A DNA stretch of 64,000 bases from Tetraselmis striata (taxonomy: Eukaryota; Chlorophyta; Chlorodendrophyceae; Chlorodendrales; Chlorodendraceae). This document shows, piece by piece, positions 22,431 through 33,404 of the stretch (the first letter of the stretch is position 1; each line of letters opens with the position of its first letter). Both the position numbers and the translations under genes were made by a program. The stretch spans positions 1-64,000 of the forward strand of contig VCJN01001679.1 in NCBI GenBank assembly GCA_006384855.1, written 5' to 3'. The notes beneath the pieces were generated by a model that saw only the letters and a list, made by a program, of their open reading frames with translations, was not told the origin of the DNA and ran no database searches.

Positions 22431-23549
22431 TTGGCATCCCGTACCGTGTCCATGGCTTCGCAGCTCTGCCGCCGGCACACGCCGAGTCCGGCGCTTGCTG
22501 CCGCGGGGTTGCGCACGCATGCACGCACGGTAATACGCCGCCGACGCCGCCACGCTTATTTCCACCACCTTCGCCAGCCGCAGCTTCGCACGCCTTTCCG
22601 CCGACATACGAAACGCACGAATCCCCCCCCCCCCCCCCCCCCCCCCGTCCCCGCGTCATGTATATTATATTCGAGGCGACTATGCGGGGCGCAGCACACG
22701 CCGCGGCTTGGGTCGGCGGAGCGGCAGGCGGCGGGAGCCCTAATGGCCGGGCAGTATTCGCACCCACACAGGCACCGCCGCTCACCTCCGACGCGGATGA
22801 ACCGCCTCCCAAAGGAAACATGCCGGTTGGTGGTAATCCCAGCAGGCGTGGGGTGCCGGCGCCGGTACTGGTGCGACGGAGCTGTCGCGTCAGGAACCGC
22901 ACCGCATGTGGAGCAACACATGGCGGTGCCGGCCCCACCTACGTCTAGGGCCACCTCCTCACAACACCCCGCCACGACGGCGTCGGCCACCGCCGACGGC
23001 GCCGTTGCGGGGGGGGACGCCCTGCCAGGCGACGATGATGCGCCTGGTGCGCCGCGTCAGGAGGCGGAGGAGGCCGTGGTCGAGGCGACTGATCGGGCTG
23101 AGGGGGTTGTCGAGGCGAGCGAGGCTGCGCTCGCGCCACCCGCCCCGCAGCCACCTGCGGGACATGCCGACTTGCTCGTCGCCATGTTGACCGGAGCACT
23201 ACGAGCAGTGGCGGGAGGCGGCCACATGCACTATCATGTGCGTGTCCTGGCCGGACGCCCGTCATGCGTGGACTGCGGCCAACGGACGGACTGGGAGTGT
23301 TGCTGCGACGGCACCCCGGCTTTGTGCGGCCCCAAGTACCCATGCATGGCGACCCATCAGCGGGCAGTCCTCTGCCCGACCACGGCCACGGTGAGGGCGG
23401 AGTTCCGCCATGTCAGGGACGCGTTCCACGACGCGACTCGCGCCGCCGTGTGTGAGGCTTCCGAGAAGGCACGCGCGGCTGGTAGGGTGCGCAGGGTGAG
23501 GCGGCGGACGGCCCAGGAGCTGAAGGAGAGCGAGACATGCCGTCAGTGA
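22431..23549 (+). CDS. Transposon-like ORF with a C-terminal Cys/His zinc-ribbon cluster
   Basis: The frame is open for 372 codons. The N-terminal third is Arg-rich and crosses a poly-C run at 22623, so the true start is probably later or the run is an intron. The middle is Ala/Glu-rich. The C-terminal part has HYHVRVLAGRPSCVDCG, then RTDWECCCDG, LCGPKYPC and MATH. This CxxC...CxC...LC...C...H order resembles the small zinc ribbon at the end of piggyBac-type transposases. No DDE catalytic domain is visible, so it would be a fragment or a domesticated zinc-ribbon protein. Assignment is by motif resemblance only. Confidence 0.35.
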   Translation: MASRTVSMASQLCRRHTPSPALAAAGLRTHARTVIRRRRRHAYFHHLRQPQLRTPFRRHTKRTNPPPPPPPPVPASCILYSRRLCGAQHTPRLGSAERQAAGALMAGQYSHPHRHRRSPPTRMNRLPKETCRLVVIPAGVGCRRRYWCDGAVASGTAPHVEQHMAVPAPPTSRATSSQHPATTASATADGAVAGGDALPGDDDAPGAPRQEAEEAVVEATDRAEGVVEASEAALAPPAPQPPAGHADLLVAMLTGALRAVAGGGHMHYHVRVLAGRPSCVDCGQRTDWECCCDGTPALCGPKYPCMATHQRAVLCPTTATVRAEFRHVRDAFHDATRAAVCEASEKARAAGRVRRVRRRTAQELKESETCRQ

Positions 23550-23587
23550 GGTCGGGCGCAATGTCATTGGGTGGGGCACACGGACGT

Positions 23588-23912
23588 GTAACACTTGCAC
23601 TTTGCGCGTACTGTTGGGTTATATCCAAGCGGTGTCACACTATGCAACCGGAAAGGCTGCGTTGCTACTGCAAACGATGCGACGCCTCACTCGGTAGCAA
23701 CCGCTGCCCCGCCTATCCCACAGCCGCTGCCCCCCCCCCCCCCCCCCCCCCCCGCGCGCGGGATCCCCGCCATCAGCAGCTTGCACTTGCACTTTGCGCG
23801 TACTGCTGGGTTACATCCAGGCGGCGTCACACCGGAAAGGCTGCGTTGCTACTGCAAACGATGCTACGCCTCACTCGGTAGCAACCGCTGCCCCGCCCAT
23901 CCCACTCGGGAT
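23588..23912 (+). repeat. Duplicated block of about 125 bp encoding a CxCxxC peptide
   Basis: TTGCACTTTGCGCGTACTG through GCAACCGCTGCCCCGCC occurs at about 23593-23715 and 23783-23900, separated by poly-C. In one frame both copies read ERLRCYCKRC then ASLGSNRCPA, another small Cys cluster just after the zinc-ribbon ORF. The end (GCCCCGCCCATCCCACTCG) recurs at 24630, inside the minisatellite. Confidence 0.75.
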
Positions 23913-24490
23913 GCTGAGAGCAGCTAAAGGGCACCGGGGGCGGGGCAAGAGGGAGCAGGGCCAATGATTGTGGAAGAGCGGGGACCCGCTTGCATGCCAT
24001 CGTATTATATCTTGCTCAATATCTGTTGCTGCACTCATATCTCACATCACTAGCTTAGCTATAGTGATCCCCCCCCCCCCCCCCCGCACCGCGGACGCAC
24101 AAGCCTGGGTATACGCATCAACTGCCCGCCGGGATGAGAAACTGGTATTGGTAGTGTGTCTGTGGGGTGGAGGGGGGGCAAAAGAGCTGCCAATTGCTGC
24201 CAAGCTGGTGCGTTACATTGGGGCAGGCGCTGGGCAGACAATTGGGGCTCGCTTCAGAGCATTGTCTAGTGCCTATGCGGCTGCGCCGCCTCCGCCGCAT
24301 GCAGACTCTCCGGGCTCACCAGCACCGCCACCTCAGTCATGCGGCCCTGCATCCCGCAGCCCGCCGCCGCCAGCCAGATCAGAGGTATCCAGAAGCCAGT
24401 GCTGGGGTTGTTGCGGCATGACCGCATAGTTTTCAGCGCCTGCCGTCCACAACTTGTAATGCATCCCTTTCCGCCGATTCCGCTGTATGC
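23913..24490. other. Intergenic sequence
   Basis: A poly-C run lies at 24068-24085. Open frames on both strands are short and show no recognisable domain. Confidence 0.4.
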
Positions 24491-24878
24491 GCTGTCTTGG
24501 CGCCGAGCTGCCCCGGCCGCCGCGCCTTGGCGCCGCGCTGCCCCGGCCGCCGCGCCTTGGCGCCGCGCTGCCCCGGCCGCCGCGCCTTGGCGCCGCGCTG
24601 CCCCGGCCGCCGCGCCTTGGCGCCGCGCTGCCCCGCCCATCCCACTCGCGTTGGCGCCGCGCTGCCCCGGCCGCCGCGCCTTGGCGCCGCGCTGCCCCGG
24701 CCGCCGCGCCTTGGCGCCGCGCTGCCCCGGCCGCCGCGCCTTGGCGCCGCGCTGCCCCGGCCGCCGCGCCTTGGCGCCGCGCTGCCCCGGCCGCCGCGCC
24801 TTGGCGCCGCGCTGCCCCGGCCGCCGCGCCTTGGCGCCGCGCTGCCCCGGCCGCCGCGCCTTGGCGCCGCGCTGGGTA
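24491..24878. repeat. 30-bp minisatellite, about 12 copies
   Basis: The unit GCCGCGCTGCCCCGGCCGC followed by CGCGCCTTGGC repeats without change except for one interruption at about 24633-24652 (CCCGCCCATCCCACTCGCG). Period 30 keeps all six frames open; on the minus strand it would encode a decapeptide containing ARRQGAAAG. Confidence 0.97.
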
Positions 24879-24889
24879 TCGAGTCCTCC

Positions 24890-26371
24890 CCTCCCTAGTG
24901 AGCGCGTCCACCTGCGCCTTGCGCTCGGGGCCGTCCTCCTCCGTCACCACATTCTGCAACCCCCACCGCGTGACGAACCACGCAGCTCCTTGCAGGCGCT
25001 TGTACATGTGCCCAAGCACCGCCAGTCGTGACACCGAACGCACCACCGCTGGGGACGCGAGCTCCTTCTCGGGCATGATCGCCTTCACCCGGGCCTCCTC
25101 GAGGAGCGGACCGGCGTTAAGAATGGAAAACGTTTCCATGTGGTGCAAGCAGTCCTCCATGACCCAGCCGGGCTGCACCGTCACCTTGCCTGACCCTGCA
25201 GTCATGGAGGGGAATGCCGTCACGCCCACGCCCACGCCCACGCCCGGAGGGGGGGGGGGGGGGGGGGGGTTACCTTTCGATTCTTGGACACTGCAAACGA
25301 AGGGCGCAACCCGCGTTCAAAGTTGCTGGGTATCGGGACTAAAGCCTGGCGCCGGTCTTCCTGCTTCATAGCTCGGAATCCAATGTGGCCCTGCACGGTG
25401 ACAAATTTCCTCCAGAAGTCCCTTCCCAAGCCAAAAAAAAACAGGTGGAACGGCGCGAGGGGGAAGAGGTTGACCATGCTGACATAGCCCCGGACCACAT
25501 GCATGCACATGGCACACGCCATGGCAGCCAGTGTTCTGCTTGGCCTCCGCCAGCCGGGTTGTGTTGACCGCACGCCGGGCAAGGTGCGTGATTCACTGGA
25601 CAAGTCATCGCCTTCATGGACGGTTACCAAGCGAGCCTCCCCGTCCGCATCCACAGGGGGGTGCTCCTGGGCAGCCGTCATAGCCTCCACAACCTGCCAC
25701 GCCGACCGGGCGGGTGCGTGTGATTCCATACAACCGCAGTTGAGTGGTGCCACCAGCACGCAGGCCGGGCCCACTCACCTCTGAACGCAGAAGGCCCACA
25801 ATGCCCCCGTCCTCGAAAACAGCGCGCCACTGGGTCGCCCCGCCGTAGTCCTCCAACACCCACTCGGTAACGACGCCGGTTATCACGCCGTAGTGCCATA
25901 CTCCCCGGAACTTCTTGGCGATGACCTTCATGTAGAAGTCGCCGGAATCGCCTTTCCATATCACGCCCTCATCGCGGGTTCCACGCCCGCCGGCGGCCAC
26001 GCAGGCGCGTCGATGTCCATACCGTCTTCGCCAACGGGGTCCTCCCCCACGCCCATCACATCGTCCACCTTCGAGCCGCCGTCGTCCGAGACCGGCGCCG
26101 GCGGGCCGTTTCCGACGGCTGCAGCTACTCCTGCTGCCGCCCCTGTTGTTGTTGCTGCTGCTGCTGCCGCCCCTGCTGCTGCTGCTTGTGATAAGGCGGC
26201 CTTGCGGCGCAACTTAGCCGCACGCTTCAACGAGTGGCCACAGTTCGGGAATTTTAGGAAGTGCCGCTCTCGCGCCATCTTATCACAAGTGCCCGTCACG
26301 TTGCCCCGGCAGTGCTTGCATGAGTACACGCCATCCTTCGACACACTCGCTATCCATCCCTTTGCCGGCAT
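24890..26371 (-). CDS. BED-like zinc finger plus Tudor-like domain protein, possibly transposon-derived
   Basis: The ATG at 26371 opens MPAKGWIASVSKDGVYSCKH; C-x2-C is followed by a His-rich part (ERHFLKFPNCGH) suggesting a BED-type finger, then Lys/Arg and Ala-rich linkers. A second segment ending at 25779 (GTGAGT donor) reads KKFRGVWHYGVITG then WRAVFEDGG, a Tudor/Agenet-like pattern. Exon 25693-25274 follows in phase and contains a hydrophobic patch (YVSMVNLFPLAPFHLFFFGL). The next segment, from 25172, reads PGWVMEDCLHHMETF and onward until it runs into the 30-bp minisatellite. The link between the first two segments (near 25980) does not splice cleanly and may be a frameshift. No transposase catalytic core was recognised. 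Confidence 0.4.
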
Positions 26372-26539
26372 GCCTGCTGCCGCGCGCGAGGGGCGGGGGG
26401 GGGGGGGGGGGGGGGGTTGAGAGTTGGGGTGGATGTAACCCACCACCGGCAGGCAACACAGATGCGAGTGCGCGGCTGTCCGCGCTTGATTCAACGGTGA
26501 GCGGCGGTGACCGTGAGGCGACCCCATACTTCATGCGCG

Positions 26540-27196
26540 TGCTGGGGCGTTACACAATCATCAGCAGTTAGGGCGGCTGCATTAAAACGCGCACCTACGA
26601 ACACCACCTACCGCCTACCACCTACCGTACCACCTACATCCGCCCACACCTCCGCCCGTCGTGCCGCACATCGCGGCACACCGCGGGGTCAGCGGTCAGC
26701 GATGTGCGGTCAGCGATGTGCGGCGATGTGCAATGAGTGCGTACATCCGCCTGTACTTAGCCCGGGTGCTCCGCGTCGGAGGGCGACACGCGAGCCCGCG
26801 TGCGCATATCAATTTGATGAAATTATGGAAACGAGAAATTCATATAGTACTTTACAGGTCGCGCGCGATAGTCGTCGCTACTGGGTATGAAATCCACGTC
26901 CCTCGTCCGTCCCGTATCGTCCCCGTATGTCGTCGTTCGTCACCAGTAGGGCACATTTACGTCACATCTGAATCTCACAGTGAATGTGAGGGAGCGCCCG
27001 GCACAGTCACTTCTCGGGGTGGCATGCACATTTTTAAGAATGTCCGGCAGAGGGAAGTTGAATGAAATGGTTAAAAACCCTAGAGATCGGAGGTCGCGCG
27101 CGACATATGCTCTTTCTGCCACCTTTGCGGAAACAGCAATAAGGATTATCAATAGCAACCCTTCAGCTACTGCAAAGGCCGCAGTGATTTCATATT
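26540..27196. other. Intergenic sequence
   Basis: Contains short tandem variants of CACCTACCGCCTACCAC near 26600-26640 and of GCGGTCAGCGATGT near 26690-26735. No coding sequence was recognised. Confidence 0.45.
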
Positions 27197-27237
27197 TTTT
27201 ACCGCCCCCCGGGACTTGACTGGCAACAGTGAAACCC
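27197..27237 (+). repeat. Left inverted terminal repeat of the DIRS-like element
   Basis: ACCGCCCCCCGGGACTTGAC followed by TGGCAACAGTGAAACCC. It pairs as an inverted copy with 31893-31928, sharing CCGCCCC-GGGAC-x-GACTGGCAACAGTG. Confidence 0.65.
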
Positions 27238-27381
27238 ATGCAGCGTTCATACAGCCGTTGTGAAAGTAGCGATCTGATCTAAACGTGTTTATGGGGTTTC
27301 CCAACACAACCATAGTACCACGGAAAGCCGTGGGTTGGCGACGCTTGGATTATATTTGATTTACAATAAAGCATCATGGGG

Positions 27382-28670
27382 CTAGTCGTTTTTCCACCAA
27401 CTCGCCAATTGGCGTGGCACGATCGCCGGGAGGGCGCCCCATGGCGTCATCCGGCCGAAAAGGTGCCGGGCCGCCGCATACGGCAGCGCACGACTAGGGT
27501 CGATGTAGTCCAGCACCATGTCGGACTCCTCGCCCCAGCCGCCGAAATGATTGATGTTCTGCATCATCACGCCGATGATGTATGTAGGCGGCAGCAGTCG
27601 CGCCCTTCCGTAGAGAGCAGTGCGACATCCAGACGAATCCCTCCGGGGGATGTTCGTCCACGGCCGCGAGGACGAGCTGCAGCCAGCGGGTCAGGGTGTC
27701 TGCTGTCCAAGCAGCGTACTTCTCGCCGTACTCAACGGCCCAGCTAGCCGCGGGCAGTCGTCCGCCAGCGAAAGCCTCGGGGTATAAGGAAACATGGGAG
27801 GCCTTCATGCCCTTGCGGACCTTGCTGACAAGGGGAGCGACGGCCATCGCCGCCAAGCCGTGGTCATGGAAAGAACCATTGAACGCGGACATGTAGGGCT
27901 GTAGGCTCGTGGATTTGATGGTCCTCAGGTTGCCGAGGTAGGTGGCGTACCGGGCCATCGTGCCTGGATCAGCCGCCAGGAGGGGCGCTGCTCCTCGTCG
28001 CAGAAGCGAAAATACATTGATCATGGATCGTGTGGCGGTAGCAGGTGTCCGCGGTCGTAGGGGCCCATGCCGCGGACAGGAGCTCCAGGGTCTGGGCTTC
28101 TAGGTTATCAGACCCTAGTACCTGGGCCATGTAATATGGCCGCATGGAGTGAGCCCACGGGTTCGTACAACCCGCGACTTTGATCGCGTACTTGATCTTC
28201 CGGGCGCACGCATCGCGCGGCCGAACCGCCGGGGGCATGTACTCGCACGTAGCCGGGTGCAGCGCCAACGTGGCACAAATCGTCCCCCGGTTCATGTACA
28301 TGCCAGCCGGCAAGGAACGCGGAACACGGTGACGGGCAAGTGAGGCATGCCGACAATACCGCGGCTCGCCCGCCGCCCGGGACGGAACAATCCAGCGCGC
28401 GGCTCCACCACCAGCTCCTCGCTCGCTGGCCATATCGGTAAGCGCATGATGCCACATCTTGCCCGGCCAACGGAGGGGCACCACAGTACCCGTTGCGCCG
28501 CTCTGGCGCAGCTTCTGGACGAGGGTGGGTAGCAGGTGCCAAGGTGCGTTGCACCAGTTGTTCTCGCGCCGCCATGCCGCATTCCCCAGGTGCAGCGCGT
28601 TTACCGCCTCGCACGTAGAGGCGAGCCACCCCGCGTTGTACCGGGGCAGCAGGGCTTTAAGGGCAGACAC
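27382..28670 (-). pseudogene. Tyrosine recombinase of the DIRS-like element, frameshifted
   Basis: From 28670 the frame gives SALKALLPRYNAGWLAS and ENNWCNAPWHLLPTLVQKL, typical of the linker after RNase H in DIRS polyproteins. It shifts near 28020 into TMARYATYLGNL and SLQPYMSAFNG, the SAM-like core-binding region. The catalytic half follows with SHCSLRKGATAA (the HxxR box), shifts again near 27572, and continues NHFGGWGEESDMVLDYIDPS with the candidate nucleophile tyrosine before a stop at 27382. At least two frameshifts break it. It would insert circular cDNA without target-site duplication. Confidence 0.8.
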
Positions 28671-30030
28671 GAACCGGTCGATCGTGTGGGTTCCGAACCG
28701 CGCATCCAGCTCCGCGAATCAAGAGCACCGGATCGAGTTGCCATGTGTCGCTGTCCAGGTGCCAGCACAGGCGGTTGGCCCACACGTTCGCCGCCGACAT
28801 AATGTAGTGCGCCCGCAGCCGGATATCTTGCGAGTCCAGTAGGTACCACAACCGCCGTAGCTCCGCCATCATAGCCGGGGGCCGGGACGTCAGGGTGGTC
28901 ATGACGTGACTTACTGCCGGATTGTCCTCGTGCAGGAGGACGTTGCGGCCGGCAAGGTGGGGCAGGAACGACTCGACCGCCAGCCGGACGGCCTTGAGCT
29001 CTTTCCATGCATTTGTGTTGCCGCTCGTCCTTGGTGCAACAGAACCCCCGCGCTTCCATCCTGCCATTCAACACACACCCCCAGCCGGAGCCGGAGCTGT
29101 CCGTGTGCAGATAGGCGGTCTCCACCGGGCGGTGGATGGGCTTGCGGTTGGCCTGAGTGGGCACCGCTGTCCACCATTGCATGTCTCGGCGAAGCTGGGG
29201 CGTCATCCGGACCCAGCCGGCGACGCGGTCCCCAAGGACGGAGTGCAACTCCCGCGGGGAGAAACGGGCGGGCGGAATTGCCAAAAAAGGTATATATAGT
29301 GCCTTGCCCGCTAGCGAGTGTAGGTCCCACGCACACACCGGCAGCCATCGTCGGGCGTTGAGGGTCGCCCTGCTGAGCACCTGCTTGGCATGGCTGGCCG
29401 GCTTCAACAGCTTGGCCTCCGGGGCGTAAAATACTACCCCCGTCGCTGAGTCGATGTTGATGCCCAGGTGGAGGCCAAACTGCGCGGGCTCCCTGGAGCC
29501 CTTCTCCGCGTGGCGCTCCGGGCCTAGTGCGTCCAACACGCGCTGTTGGCGGGCTCGGACGCCTACCGCCGCCGCGGCCTCCGTGTCCGCGAAGTGGAGG
29601 AAGTCGTCGACGTAAGGTAGGATGCGCGCGCCTCGCCAGCGCGCGTGCGCCGCAGGTAGCGGTTGGAGGGGGTGGGGGCAGAGGCTGCGGGGGCGGGCTC
29701 CGGCTCCGGCGTCCGCATGTGACGCACCTGAAGGTGGTGAAGTAGTAGGGCCTGAGGTACCAGCCCATGGGCAGCCCCGCTAGGCGGTAGAGGATCCCCC
29801 GGATGTCCACGATGAAGTAGTCCCGGTCGGCCTCCTAGGGCGTAAGACACGTCCTTACCTTGAGGTCGAAGGAGAACATGCATGTAGTCGCCCTTCTTGG
29901 TGAGGTGTCTGAGGCCCATAAGGGTCTCCATCCGGATGCGCTTGCGAACGCGATAGGAGTTGAGGTGGCGCAGGTCGATGATGAATCGCCAGTTGCCGCC
30001 GAGCTTGGGAACTAGGAAGGCCCGGGACAC
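28657..30030 (-). pseudogene. Reverse transcriptase and RNase H of the DIRS-like element, frameshifted
   Basis: The RT opens with SRAFLVPKLGGNWRFIIDLR and HLNSY. A pair of compensating indels near 29840-29865 disrupts the DLK-D region. It continues YRLAGLPMGWYLRPYYF and then ILPYVDDFLHFAD; the catalytic YVDD codons are at 29603-29614. After a connection (GKALYIPFLAIPPARF) the RNase H region starts with TAYLHTDSSGSGWGCVLNG, shifts frame near 29030, and runs WKELKAVRLAVESFLPHL and onward. A further shift near 28715 leads into the recombinase. These blocks are characteristic of DIRS-group RT-RH proteins. The copy cannot be translated intact. Confidence 0.85.
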
Positions 30031-30261
30031 GAAGTCCCGCCGGGAGCCGTACTCCCACGCGCCGCACGCGAGGAAGCGGGCTAGCTCGGGCTCGAGGAAG
30101 GCTAGCTAGGCCGAGGATGCGTCTACCAGGGAGACGCCGTGGTAGAAGGGCTTGGGGCGTCGGTTGCGCTTGAAGGAGATAGACCCCCCCCCCCCCCCCT
30201 TGCGGATCCATCGAGGTACTTGCACTCGCGCCAATAACTTTCCACTCTCGCAAGCTCCGCC

Positions 30262-31370
30262 TCACGCGATGTCGCATGAAGGTAGAGGTTGGGGAGCATG
30301 ACTTGGCGCGGCGGTGCACACCGTCAATCGGCGGTCTGCTCCTCGGTCGATGGCGCAGCCTTGCCCAGACGTACGCCGGTCGGTGTGCAGCTTGGCGGCC
30401 TTCTTGCGGTCCGCCTCCTCGCGCTTCTTCCTCTCCTGCGCCTTGTGGTCCTTCTCGGTCATATTGTCGATGATGGTGCTCGCGCAGCTCCCGCCGCCGC
30501 CCCCGCATGCGCCTCCACCGCCGCCGTCTCCGCCGGCCTTGAAGGCATACGAGGCATGCGCCTTGGCGGCCTGGAGGAGGCTGACCTCGAGGCGTTTGTC
30601 GTCCAGGGAGGCGAGGAGGCCGTCGACGCCGTTGGCGCAGCAGTCGGCGACGGCGGTGTCGAAGAAGCGACGGTAGACGAGACGCTCCGCGACCTTATGG
30701 TCGCCGGTGAGTGCGTGCCTTCTTGCCCTTGATCCGCTTAAGGTAGGTGAGGCGATCCTCGCCAGCCGCGGTGACTGTCTTGAGCGTGCAAAGCGCGGAG
30801 TCGAGTAGGTAGTCGGCGTTCGCTCGGGCTTGGGGAATAGGGTCGTCCGCACGAAGCGTTGCCATGGCGTCGTCGATCGTCGAGTGCGCGGCAGAGGTAA
30901 AAAACGCCATAGCATAGCAAGTATCGGTACTCGTCGCGCGTCGAGTGCCGCTTCTCCTCGGTCACGAACCGGTCGCACTTGTCCAGTCGTGGGGTCCAAA
31001 GGGTCGGGCGGGTGACGCCGATGGGGGCCGCAGCTTGTCGGCGTAGGCCTTCGGGAGGAGGTCCGCCCATTCTCGCGGGTCGATGAAGTCCGCGGCAGGG
31101 GCGTCTTGGCAGAGCAACCGGGCGGAGGGCCGCCCTCGTAGCTCCCACCCTCACGGCCACCGTCCGGCGCTGAAGGAATGGGTTTCGGCGGCTTGGGGGG
31201 GGGGGGGGGGGGGATTCAGGGTACATGCGGGTGTCTCGCGCTTCGACCTTCAGCATAAGATGTCGGACCACGTTAGTGACTCCGGCAAATTCCGCGGTTG
31301 TCGAAGGGACAACGCCGCCGCTATTCCCTACGTCGTCCGGGTAGAGGTCGAATGGCAGGTCGGCTGTCAT
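30262..31370 (-). pseudogene. Gag-like region of the DIRS-like element
   Basis: From the ATG at 31370 the frame begins MTADLPFDLYPDDVG, is interrupted by poly-C at 31195, and later gives LDKCDRFVTEEKR. A shift near 30910 leads to IDDAMATLRADDP and YLLDSALCTLKTV, and another to HKVAERLVYRRFFDTAVADC with a Gly-rich then Lys/Glu-rich tail (TEKDHKAQERKKREEADRKK). Position and composition suggest gag; there is no diagnostic domain. Between 30262 and 30030 lies a spacer with a poly-C run at 30184. Confidence 0.5.
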
Positions 31371-31892
31371 ATTAGCTCATGGCCGGGTACGTAAACGAGT
31401 ATTTGATACATGTACATGTACGGGCGGTTGTCGGCTTCGGCTTCGACGAGGGTAAGTAGAGATCTTCACCGGCTAGACCGCGAGAGTCTAGGTGCTTTGC
31501 GTGAGCGGGAACTCGCGCAAAAGCAGAATAAGATGGTCGCCCCGCTGCGTAACGGATCGGCTTATGCTTGCAGTCGGTGGCGGTTGTCCAGCGCTGCGAG
31601 GCAGGCGGTTAATCATGCGTCGACTATTCCTTGAGTGAGAAGCCGACGCGCCCGGCGTGCATCGCGTATGCACACGTACGAGGACATAGGCCCCGATGAA
31701 ATATAAACCTCTATAATGAGCAAGATGACCAACTATGGTCATGATGAGGCAAAGTGCGGAAGCATTCTGGAAAACGACTAATTTGTTAGAGGCCAATGCC
31801 GGATTTCCATCAAAATTGTCGTTGTATCACCGTCTTGCTAAAGCACTGCTGCCATCTATAATACAATACAAGGTGGTACAGGTGCTACCTAC

Positions 31893-31928
31893 CCCCACTG
31901 TTGCCAGTCGTGTCCCAGGGGCGGAAAA
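31893..31928 (-). repeat. Right inverted terminal repeat of the DIRS-like element
   Basis: CCCCACTGTTGCCAGTCGTG followed by TCCCAGGGGCGGAAAAG, the inverted partner of 27197-27237. Confidence 0.65.
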
Positions 31929-33404
31929 GAACTACCTACCAGCTCCACCGGACGAGCGTGCTCGTTCACAATAACATATCCGATTAGGCGGACGTTCCTA
32001 TCGTACCAGGTATTTCTTGCTGCTTGAAACTTGTCCGGGAATAGTATGCGGCACGGATACGATAGCAGCTGGTACGCCCCGGAAGTTCCTATCGTACAAC
32101 TAATAAGCGCTGCCCGACACCCCGCGTTGCCGTCGCTGCAGCACTCACTCACCACCTCGCAAGAGCGGCAGCACACCGGTTGCTGTATTGTGCATAACAG
32201 TTGCAGATTATATCGCTACCGTCAGCCCCATGCGCACTTGACACGTCTAACCCCCCCCCCCCTCTCCCCGCCCCCTGTTGACCGTCACCGCTCGGGCGCT
32301 CGTCGGTCGCCATGCGACTCCATGACGTGTTGACCGGCGCTGCGAGCGCATCAGGGCAGTAGTTGCGCGATGCCCGGGTGCCCGAAATAGGCCCGGAGAC
32401 CGTTCCGTGTCATACGGACTTTACCGTGGTGGTCGAATAGGGGGCTATGTACACGATACGGGAGCCGGTATGCTGCCGCTTTTGCGTGGTGGTGGGTCCA
32501 ATGGTGCAGCGGTTGCACCGCGGGATGCCAGTTGCGGGGGCGGCGGTGGAAGTACCGTTTTTTTAACTACAGCGGAGATCCGGCAGGACTTTTCTGGTAC
32601 GATATTTCTCCTACCGGAAAACGTCGATTCCAGGTGAAAGTGCGCCCCGTCGATTCGTGGTAATCCTTAGTAGGAGTTTGGTCGTGCGGATTTCCTACCG
32701 GCATGTTCACCTAGGCGATAACGTGGTCAACCGGTGCTTTCGCACCACGTATATATCACTTTAGTAATATGTGTCTTACATCAGTGATTTCACATTTGAG
32801 CACTAAAAGCAGTACTAAAAGCAATTGTGAAAGGTTGCCAGCAAAGGAGAGAAGTAAGCCTGAAACCAAGGGTCAAGCAAGAGGCAAGGGAGCCAAGAAT
32901 CAAGGGAGAGCCACGGGAAGCAAGAAGCCACTAAGTTGCCAGGGAACCAAACGGTCCAGAGAAACATTGAAAGCCAAGGAACGACTAGAAAAAACCGAAA
33001 AGTAAACAAGAAAACCAATGGGATCCACCGCCTAGTGGTCTATGCCTCATTTGTACCTTCAAGCACTTTGGCTAGTGGCCCAACTATTAATGCCTCATCT
33101 GTCTGTAGTATATATACTCTCCCAAAGGGGTGGAGCATCTCATGAGCTGGTCTCATTGCAAAAAATTGTGAGTCGACCAGTACAATATAGAACAAAATCC
33201 TGGCTGCCGGTATCTATCTCCCCTTTGCATGCTGGGAGTCATTACGGAGGCCGCTGGCCCGGTGGCCTCGTCCGCGGGATGTTGGGTTACAGCAGGAAGG
33301 CTGCCATGAGTGTTGCAGATGCATTTGTTGGGTGCGGGTAACCGGGGGCGATGCCACCCGGCCGGTCAGGTTCCCAATTCTTGGCAGCCTCCATATCAGT
33401 CAGC
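31929..33404. other. Gene-poor region
   Basis: A poly-C run lies at 32251-32262. From about 32815 to 33015 the plus strand is purine-rich with AAGCCAAGG-like repeats, giving a low-complexity Lys-rich frame of 78 codons that I do not consider a gene. Nothing else was recognised. Confidence 0.45.

Larger units (their letters stand above)
27197..31928 (-). mobile_element. Degenerate DIRS-type (tyrosine-recombinase) retrotransposon
   Basis: On the minus strand, in order, lie a gag-like region, a reverse transcriptase with RNase H, and a tyrosine recombinase. The interval is bounded by inverted repeats of about 32 bp (27197-27237 and 31893-31928, core ACTGGCAACAGTG). RT followed by a tyrosine recombinase rather than a DDE integrase is diagnostic of the DIRS order, and a 4.7-kb element with inverted ends fits DIRS rather than split-repeat Ngaro/PAT elements. 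Several frameshifts and at least one stop interrupt it, so this copy is inactive unless the indels are sequencing errors. Confidence 0.85.

Noticed and set aside
24339-25371. Long plus-strand frames of Ala/Arg/Pro repeats
   Set aside because: They come from the 30-bp minisatellite; no domain or splice signals support them.
29842-29866. Apparent 24-nt GT-AG intron in the reverse transcriptase
   Set aside because: The removed bases encode, in another frame, the expected DxxYALG segment, so compensating indels explain it better than a tiny intron.
32769-33005. 78-codon Lys-rich ORF
   Set aside because: Low-complexity purine repeat, no homologous domain, and no splice or start context.
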